A stretch of DNA of 13,068 bases from Scenedesmus sp. ARA3 (lineage: Eukaryota > Chlorophyta > Chlorophyceae > Sphaeropleales > Scenedesmaceae). The DNA lies in assembly GCA_004335835.1 (NCBI GenBank), contig RWJK01001233.1, positions 2,195 through 15,262 of the forward strand. The letters run 5' to 3'. This document shows, piece by piece, positions 7,701 to 13,068 of this stretch. Position 1 is the stretch's first letter. Each line of letters begins with the position of its first letter. The notes under the pieces were generated by a model. It was not told the origin of the DNA and made no database searches. It saw only the letters and a program-made list of their open reading frames with translations. The position numbers were made by a program, and so were the translations under genes.

Positions 7701-10257
7701 ACTAACTTCAACTCCCTTTGATCCGCTTGCTTCTCAATGTTCTCTGTTGCTATTGCTGCTTGCAGGCACTCCATGGCAGTAATGCCGGGCGGCAGCCCCC
7801 GCCTGCTGTCGCGGCTGCACACTGACTTGATGTCTGCTCCCCTTGATCTGACTGTACAATATGTAATGCTGCTGCAGGCACTCCATGGCTGTGATGCCGG
7901 GCGGCAGCCCCTGCCTGCTCTCTCGGCTGCTGCTGGCTCGCAGCAAGCTGCCATGAGGTCTTCTCTGTTTCATCTGCTGACCTCTATACATTCTATGCTG
8001 CTGCTGCTTGCAGGCACTCCATGGCAGTGATGCCCGGCAGCAGCCCCCGCCTGCTGTCCCGGCTGCACACTGACTTGATGTCTGCTCCCCTTGATTCTGC
8101 TGACATTTCGTCATGCTATGTTGCTGCTTGCAGGCACTCCATGGCTGTGATGCCTGGCGGCAGCCCCCGCCTGCTCTCTCGGCTGCTGCTGGCTCGCAGC
8201 AAGCTACCAGGGGCCTGCAGCAGCAGCTGGTGTGGGGCCTGCCTGGAGGCGATGACAGCACAGCCGGAGCGGCTGACTGTCAGCAGCTGGGTCAACGCGC
8301 TGTGGGCGCTGGTGCGGCTGAAGCATGCTCCTGGCAGGTGCGGCTTGTTGATGGTAGTATATCTACCCGTATATTTAGGACGGCACATGCAGCAGCATGG
8401 TGGTGCAGCGTGCATGCGGACAGCAGCTGGGTCAACGCGCTGTGGGCGCTGGTGTGGCTGAAGCACGCGCCTGGCAGGTGAGCATGTGCCTGTGTTGCAG
8501 TTGCGATCAGGTCGCCTGCAGCAGACTGCTGGTTGGTTTGACAAGGCTTAGTTGCTACCAACTCGGCATTGCCAAGCATTAAGATTCGCCATCCTGAACT
8601 TCTGGCTTTTCTTGCCTCTGCTGCTGCTGGTTTTGTGGCTGCCTGCAGGACCTTTCAAGCTGTGTTCTTCTCCTCTACAGCGTCCCGCCTGGATGACGTG
8701 TCACCGGAGCTGCTTACCCACCTGGCCTGGTCCCTCTCGCGGCTGCAGCTACAGCCGAGCTACCTCTGGTGGCGCTCCCTGGTCAACGCTACAGCCGGCA
8801 TTGAAAAAGCCTTCAGCCACGGTCAACTGGCATCACTCATCCACTCGGTTGCACTCTGGGCAGAGCCAGGAGGCATCCACATGCGTGATGTTCAGCGGCT
8901 CGTTGATCTGTTATTAGTCGAGGTGGATTGCCAGCTGGCAGTTATGCAGCCAGGTGAACTCACCACGATCCTCTGGTCACTCGGTAGCCTGAACTTCGCC
9001 GGGAAGTATGTCCCGGACTGCGAAGTTCAGGACGCACTTCTCGCCGCGATCCAGGGGCAGCTGCCGCGCCTAAACCCCGGCCAGCTGGCGAGCCTGTGCT
9101 GGGGTTTAGCGAAGCTGCAGCACCCACTGCCGGAGGGTTTTGCGGAGGCGCTGCTGCTGGAGGTTCAGGCGCAGGTTCAGGGCTTTGCTGATGGGGGTTT
9201 AGCAAATGTGATGTGGGCGCTGGCCAAGCTGCGGCTGCAGCCTGGCGTGGCGTTCAAGGAGGCTTTGTGGGAGGAGCTGCATGCCAGGTGGGTTCGATGG
9301 TTTAGGGTTTGACAAGTTAGGGTTTGGCGGGCTTGGGGCTCGTTATCAGCATGATATGAACAACCCTGCAGCCTCGCGTGTCTTTCAAGGAGGCTTTGTG
9401 GGAGGGGCTGCATGCCAGGTGGGTGCAGCAAGTTTTGGGTTTTGGCGTGCTTGATGCTCGGCATGATGGGAATAATGTTGCTGTTGTCGGCCTTGCAGCC
9501 CTCTCAAATGGAAGGGTGTCTCGATGCCATGCCATTTGGAAGACATTGTGTATGCTAGCGCAGGAACCCTGCACGAGGGTTTTGAGGAGCAGGTCGCTCA
9601 GATCACCCCAAGTCAAGCTGAACGCCATGCTGCTGCTGCTGCCCTCTCGCCGCGTTTGCCATTTGCTGCAGGTGCAGCAGTCTTACGCTGCATGACCTCT
9701 CCACTCTGCTTTGGGCTATCGCACGCCTGCCCCTGCAGCCGCCGGCAGACCTGCTGGGCGAGCTAACTCAGCAGTCCCTCACACTGCTGCGTGAAGTTCA
9801 CGGCGGCCTTCTTCACGCCAGGAACTTCACACCCACGCCAACTTCTCGCCGAGAATTCGCAGAGCTCACAGAGGCGACTGCAAACCTGGTGTGTGCATTG
9901 GGGCAGCTGACAGCAGCACCAGATGCAGCCTGGCTGCAGGAAGTTGAAGAGGTCTCGCTGCTGCTGCTGCCGCGGGCTGGCCTGCCGCAGCTGATCAGCA
10001 TTGCGAAAGGCATGCAACAGCTGCGGCGGCAGGAGGCTCCAAGCGCAGCATGGCAGGCGGCGTGTTTGAGAGAAGTGCGGCTGCGCTGCAGGTGCAGCGG
10101 TGTGGAGTTGACTTGTGGGGCGCTGGCGCAGGTGCTTGCTGAGCTGGGTGTGGGAGGGCTTGCTGAGGGTGCTGCTGCTGCTGACCAGAGTTTCAGCGAT
10201 GAGGAGAGTGCACTGAATGGCTACTGCGCGGTGGAGTTCCAGCCAGGCTGCCGGTAG
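4546..10257 (+). CDS. Octotricopeptide-repeat (OPR) protein, probable organelle-targeted RNA-binding factor (7 exons, one apparent frameshift)
   Basis: Exons: 4546-4598, 4688-4727, 4834-4953, 5265-6389, 8134-8337, 8649-9287, 9672-10257. All introns are GT-AG with matching phases; about 921 residues if one extra base in 6217-6245 is ignored. The N-terminus (MHSLSASGLVERN, then RLSSRAAKQSQKC) is Ser/Arg/Ala-rich, like a chloroplast or mitochondrial transit peptide. Residues from exon 4 are Ser/Gln/Ala low complexity. The C-terminal half carries about ten OPR cores: ALQLGQL, ALWALVRL, LAWSLSRL, LIHSVALW, LWSLGSL, CWGLAKL, MWALAKL, LWAIARL, VCALGQL. Core-to-core spacing across splice junctions is 38 or 76 residues, exactly the OPR period. 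Known for the family: OPR proteins bind specific organellar transcripts and control their stability, splicing or translation. The target here is unknown. No RAP domain is seen. The stop at 10257 could instead be an exon end (CCG|GTAGAG). Confidence 0.82.
5265..6230 (+). other. Ser/Gln/Ala low-complexity region in OPR exon 4
   Basis: Many AGC runs encode poly-Ser (for example 5512-5529, 5599-5620, 5820-5844), and CAG runs encode poly-Gln (5450-5469, 5730-5752). Scattered conserved-looking islands such as EGWIRRLWPL, WLKVSNSS and DTIESPLSSIEE occur between them. The region is probably an intrinsically disordered linker before the repeat domain. The frame stays open for almost 1 kb despite the repeats, which supports real coding. 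Confidence 0.75.
6304..7500 (+). repeat. Tandem array of ~10 copies (~123 bp) of the OPR exon 4 end plus splice donor
   Basis: Units start at about 6304, 6427, 6550, 6673, 6796, 6913, 7036, 7155, 7285 and 7410. Each contains CTGCAG, then about 77 bp encoding HFEEVALQLGQLGYEPDDEW plus LASFER, then GAAAG|GTGCGT and about 36 nt of spacer. Unit 1 is continuous with exon 4, and its donor at 6390 gives the correct phase to exon 5. Units 1-5 are nearly identical, 6-9 more divergent, and unit 10 has a deletion and a lost donor. Because units are 123 or 117 bp, the frame stays open through seven units to TAA at 7147-7149. Confidence 0.9.
7627..8200 (+). repeat. Tandem array of 5 copies of the OPR exon 5 start plus splice acceptor
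   Basis: Acceptor-plus-exon starts occur at 7639, 7766, 7878, 8014 and 8134 (steps 127, 112, 136, 120). Each reads GCAG followed by GCACTCCATGGC, GTGATGCC and GGCAGCCCC, encoding HSMAVMPGGSPRLLSRL. Only the last copy continues into a full exon. Copies 2 and 4 share one 3' tail (a CACTGACTTGATGTCTGCTC block) while copies 3 and 5 share another (CTGGCTCGCAGCAAGCT), so the array has a two-unit higher-order period of about 250 bp. Confidence 0.9.
8421..8480 (+). pseudogene. Tandem copy of the OPR exon 5 end with a donor
   Basis: This repeats 8281-8340 at a 140-bp offset, encoding SSWVNALWALVWLKHAPG (Trp for the Arg of the exon copy). It ends GGCAG before GTGAGC. It lies inside the intron 8338-8648. 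Its donor GTGAGC fits the consensus better than the exon's own GTGCGG, so it may compete for splicing, but no convincing acceptor makes it a separate exon. Confidence 0.75.
9375..9430 (+). pseudogene. Tandem copy of the OPR exon 6 end with a donor
   Basis: This repeats the region around 9244-9299 at a 131-bp offset: FKEALWEGLHAR followed by the donor GCCAG|GTGGGT. It lies in the intron 9288-9671. The upstream copy at 9287 gives a junction to exon 7 that keeps the 38-residue OPR spacing, so the downstream copy is surplus. Confidence 0.75.
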
Positions 10258-10312
10258 AGGGTTGTTTGTGCTGCACTTGGGGTTGTCAGCTGTGCAAGCG
10301 ATGTGCTGCTGA

Positions 10313-10386
10313 CCAGAGCTTCAGTGATGAGGAGAGTGCGCTAAATGGCTACTGTGCGGTGGAGTTCCAGCCAGGCTGCCGTTAGG
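10313..10386 (+). pseudogene. Tandem copy of the end of the OPR coding region, including a stop codon
   Basis: This repeats 10185-10258 at a 128-bp offset with a few substitutions (DQSFSDEESALNGYCAVEFQ and PGCR, then stop: TAG after CGG in copy 1, TAG after CGT in copy 2). Most substitutions are at third codon positions, consistent with a recent copy. It lies downstream of the stop, hence in the presumed 3'UTR. Confidence 0.8.
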
Positions 10387-11336
10387 GTTCGCACACTCAG
10401 CAATGGCAAGGTTGTTTGCGCGATGTGCTGACGTGGTGCTGTCTGTATGCGGGTTGTGCTGCAGCTGGTGTGGTACTGTGCCCATGAGCCTTGTGCTGCT
10501 GCTGGGGTGGTGTTGTCTGTGCGAGTGCGTACTTTTGGGCTGCTGTTCCTGCTGAATGGAGCTGTTGCATAGAAGAGGTCGAGCATTTCTTGTGTGAAGC
10601 GAGAGATCAGGAGGAGTTGGCGGCTGCGCTGCACAGCACTGCCGTGAGTGCTGGCAGTAGAGTTTTTGATGGAGCAACAGTGCTTTTTCAGAGGAGGGCG
10701 TGTTCGCCTGCCAGCTGTCAGCTGGTACAAGTGTTGGCCAATGCTGGTCACATTTTTGAAAGTTTGTCATTTGCAGCTGTCGGAGTGTGTCAATGAGGGT
10801 GCAGACAGTAAGAGCCCTTCCTTGGTCAGTTTAGAGCCTCTGAAGCGTTGTTCGTACCTTACAAACATCAGAGTGGTGAGGCAGTGCTAGAGGCAGCTGC
10901 AGTACCTTGTTTGTAGCCACAACCGTGCCTCACATGTGAGCTGTGCAGGTTTTCATCGTGCTGCCTGTGTGAAGCCAGTAGGGTTGGCTGAGAGAGGGGC
11001 TGTATGTTTCATTGTGCTGCTGTTTTGTCTGTATGGTTGTGTGCTGCAGGAAGGTCTGTCTGGCGCCTGAGTTCAGGAAAACTGAGAACAACTGAGCAGC
11101 AGCTGGTATCCGAGTGGTGTCCTGTGTTGCTTGACCGGTGCTCAGCGAATGCTGCATTTTCTGCCTCCCAACTCATGTTGTGGCGGCTGCACTGACCTGG
11201 CTGGAAGCACCTGCAACTGCAGTGGCTTGCAACTGCTGCCAGCAGCTGCAGCTGCTGCTGCTGCTGCTGCCTCGAAGCTGCATGCTTGTGCAGCTGGCTG
11301 GTGTGTGATCGCTGCACTTCCTTGTCTTCAGGATGT

Positions 11337-11745
11337 GCCGGTGTGATGCGCGCGCATGCACTTGCTGTGTGATCGCTGCATAACAGCAGCGTGATGCACT
11401 TTGGTTGTTGCGACTCTCAGTGGAGGTCACACTGTGGACAGCCGGGGTGACACCTGTGGTCTGCAGTGATGTGCAGGTGTTATGTGCGAGCCATGCACCT
11501 GCTGCGTGGTTGCTGCATTCGGTATTGCTGTGTGATGCCTTGTGTGTGCCTCTCAGTTGCGGTCACACTGTGCACAGCCGGGGTTACACTGTGGTCTGCA
11601 GTGATGTGCAGGTGTGATGTGTGAGCATGCACTTGCTGCGTAGTTGCTGCATTGCAGCAGCGTGATGCCGGGGTGTGTATGCCTTTCAATCAAGATCATA
11701 CTGTGCACAGCTGACAGCCGAGGCCACTCGCCAGAGCCAGGCGGT
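11337..11745. repeat. ~135-bp tandem repeat, three degenerate copies
   Basis: Copies begin near 11337, 11476 and 11611. Shared blocks are GCATGCACTTGCTG, TTGCTGCAT, GGTCACACTGTG (11425 and 11561, degenerate near 11695), CAGCCGGGGT and GTGGTCTGCAGTGATGTGCAG. It is non-coding, with frames broken by stops. The period resembles that of the exon-edge duplications in the two genes. Confidence 0.75.
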
Positions 11746-12506
11746 GTGCATGCAGTGATACATGTTGCAGCTGGGGCCTTGTGGTAGCATGTGCTGCACA
11801 ACTGTGTATGCGTACCCTTGCTGCAGTTCCTGAAAGAGTGGCAAACAGACATGGCTGCACCACGCTCTTTTCTGTGTGGTTGTGCGTCGTGGCACGCATG
11901 TGTTGGCTTGTGTTGCACGGTTTTATGTGGATGTGCTTGAGCTTTTTGCTAGTGCGGCTGTTGAGGCGCGGCTGCTGTACACTACAATGAAAAAGACGGG
12001 TGGTAGGTTGGCTAGCTTAGCAAGAGTTTTTGGGCCGCCGTGGCTGCTTGGCCAGTAGTAAAGTTGCACATCATCAAAGTGGGCCTGCAATTACACAGAC
12101 AGGCTATGCATTTCACACAGCACCCTATGCATTGCCCAGGGCCCACCGATCGCTGTGGCAACAGCATGCCACAGGCGCTTTTTTGTTTTCGGTTTTGCAT
12201 CACATCATATGCTGTTCAGTGTTCTAATGTTGTACACGGAGTTTTTGGGTGCTGTAGTGACCTGTACTGGTGGAAGGTGTGCGTTTTTGGCAGGGTTTGC
12301 GGAGGGTTTTGCACAGTCTACCGTGCAGTGAGCATCTAGGGGCGCGCAGCCACTAGCTTTTCTTCGAGCAGTAGCTACTGCTTTAGCAGCATTTGTAGTA
12401 AGCATTGCTCTCAGTTTTGAACTTGTACATGTCTTGAGGGTTGCAAGCACAACCCACTGCTGCTGCTTAGTGTGCGGCTGTTGGCATGCCTTGTGTGCCA
12501 GCATTC

Positions 12507-12526
12507 AAGCAAGCAAGCAAGCAAGC
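12507..12526. repeat. (AAGC)5 microsatellite
   Basis: Five perfect AAGC tetramers in non-coding sequence. Confidence 0.9.
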
Positions 12527-12906
12527 ATGCAGTAGCGAGGGTGGTGTTGTGCCGCTGTGCATCATTTGTTTGCACCTTTGTTGTTGGCTTGTATGCTCAT
12601 TTGTTGTCTCGTGGTGTTTGAGCTTGTACTGTACTCCCTTGCACTGATCTACGCTGTAGCCAGATTTTTGCTTGCAAGCTGATGGCAATGCAGTAGGCAA
12701 TAACACACAGTGCAATGGTGCATCACCAGGCACATGTGCCTTGCCTAATATCCAGTGGGCTGGGGCCTGTGGTGTCATGCCTGGTGGCATGCACCCCACA
12801 TGTTTGAACGTGAGCTCTGGCTTGATTGGTAACATGAACATGGACATGAATGGTTTCCACGTCTGAGGACGGGGTGGTGGACATTATGAATGGAAAAGAT
12901 AAGTAC

Positions 12907-12942
12907 ATGACTTTACCATTAAAGATTATTATTATTATTGTT

Positions 12943-12973
<31 letters not shown>

Positions 12974-12990
12974 TTATGACTTTACCATTA
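12907..12990. repeat. (ATT)n tract flanked by a 15-bp direct repeat
   Basis: ATGACTTTACCATTA occurs at 12907-12921 and again at 12976-12990. Between them lies an almost pure ATT/TTA repeat (from about 12925) beginning AAG. A 15-bp flanking direct repeat around a simple tail resembles a target-site duplication left by a heavily 5'-truncated non-LTR retrotransposon or SINE. Repeat expansion between pre-existing duplicates is the alternative. Confidence 0.55.
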
Positions 12991-13068
12991 CTGGGTCCCC
13001 CTACAACTGCTAGGGCTCAAGCTGGTGGTGCAGTCTGGACTTACCTGTTGCATCGGAACACGTGAAAG

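Larger units (their letters stand above)
10387..12906. other. G/T-rich region downstream of the OPR gene, probably 3'UTR and intergenic
   Basis: The plus strand is rich in TGTG and GCTG, as expected of algal 3'UTR/intergenic sequence. No algal TGTAA polyadenylation signal was found by eye on the plus strand. Two open stretches look slightly coding-like: 10491-10796 (EELAAALHS, then LVQVLANAG) and 11833-12058 (FYVDVLELFASAAVEARL, ending FGPPWLLGQ). They could be remnants of repeat-protein exons or chance. No gene is called. Confidence 0.4.

Noticed and set aside
8116..8579. Minus-strand open frames opposite OPR exon 5 and its intron
   Set aside because: They are antisense shadows of G/C-rich OPR coding sequence and its duplicate, with no motif.
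9300..9330. Telomere-like TTTAGGG and GTTAGGG motifs
   Set aside because: Only two or three scattered heptamers inside an intron, not an array.
9500..9671. Coding-like frame in OPR intron 6 (CHLEDIVYASAGTLHEGFEE and on), after a plausible acceptor with the right phase
   Set aside because: It cannot be joined to exon 7 in frame without an implausibly short intron, and skipping it gives the exact 38-residue OPR spacing.
11833..12058. Open frame ending FGPPWLLGQ
   Set aside because: It looks mildly protein-like, but no splice link to the OPR gene in phase and no recognised family, so it is mentioned only as a possibility.

Overview
This window looks like nuclear DNA of a chlorophycean green alga (Chlamydomonadales-type; the genus cannot be fixed from sequence alone). 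The reasons are many short introns, CAG/CTG triplet tracts in both exons and introns, Ala/Ser/Gln homopolymers in proteins, and a gene of the octotricopeptide-repeat (OPR) family, which is greatly expanded in these algae. There are no bacterial-style operons, rRNAs, tRNAs or CRISPR arrays.

Layout: two divergent, intron-rich genes share a ~1.15 kb intergenic region (3397-4545). (1) On the minus strand, 3396 down to the left edge, lies the 5' part of an HLTF/SMARCA3/RAD5-like SNF2 DNA translocase. I could chain eight exons with consistent splice phases. They give an Ala-rich N-terminus, a HIRAN domain, a linker, the start of the SNF2 ATPase and its Walker A loop; the rest lies outside the window. 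(2) On the plus strand, 4546-10257, lies a seven-exon OPR protein gene with a transit-peptide-like N-terminus, a Ser/Gln-rich low-complexity region and about ten 38-residue repeats. The 38-residue spacing is kept across every splice junction tested in the repeat domain, which independently supports the model. One apparent frameshift (6217-6245) remains. (3) From 10258 to the right edge is G/T-rich, probably 3'UTR/intergenic sequence. It has a ~135 bp tandem repeat and an (ATT)n tract flanked by a 15-bp direct repeat.

The most unusual thing is structural. Both genes carry extra, decayed tandem copies of exon edges together with their splice sites, mostly inside the adjoining introns, at periods of about 112-140 bp. 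Five introns show it. The extreme case is the OPR intron 6390-8133: its left half holds nine more copies of the upstream exon end plus donor, and its right half four more copies of the downstream exon start plus acceptor. The end of the OPR coding region with its stop codon is duplicated the same way (128 bp). This suggests that introns here grow by tandem duplication of exon-intron junctions, with the exon-adjacent copy retained. A second oddity is the helicase Walker A loop, which reads GLGKK instead of GLGKT.
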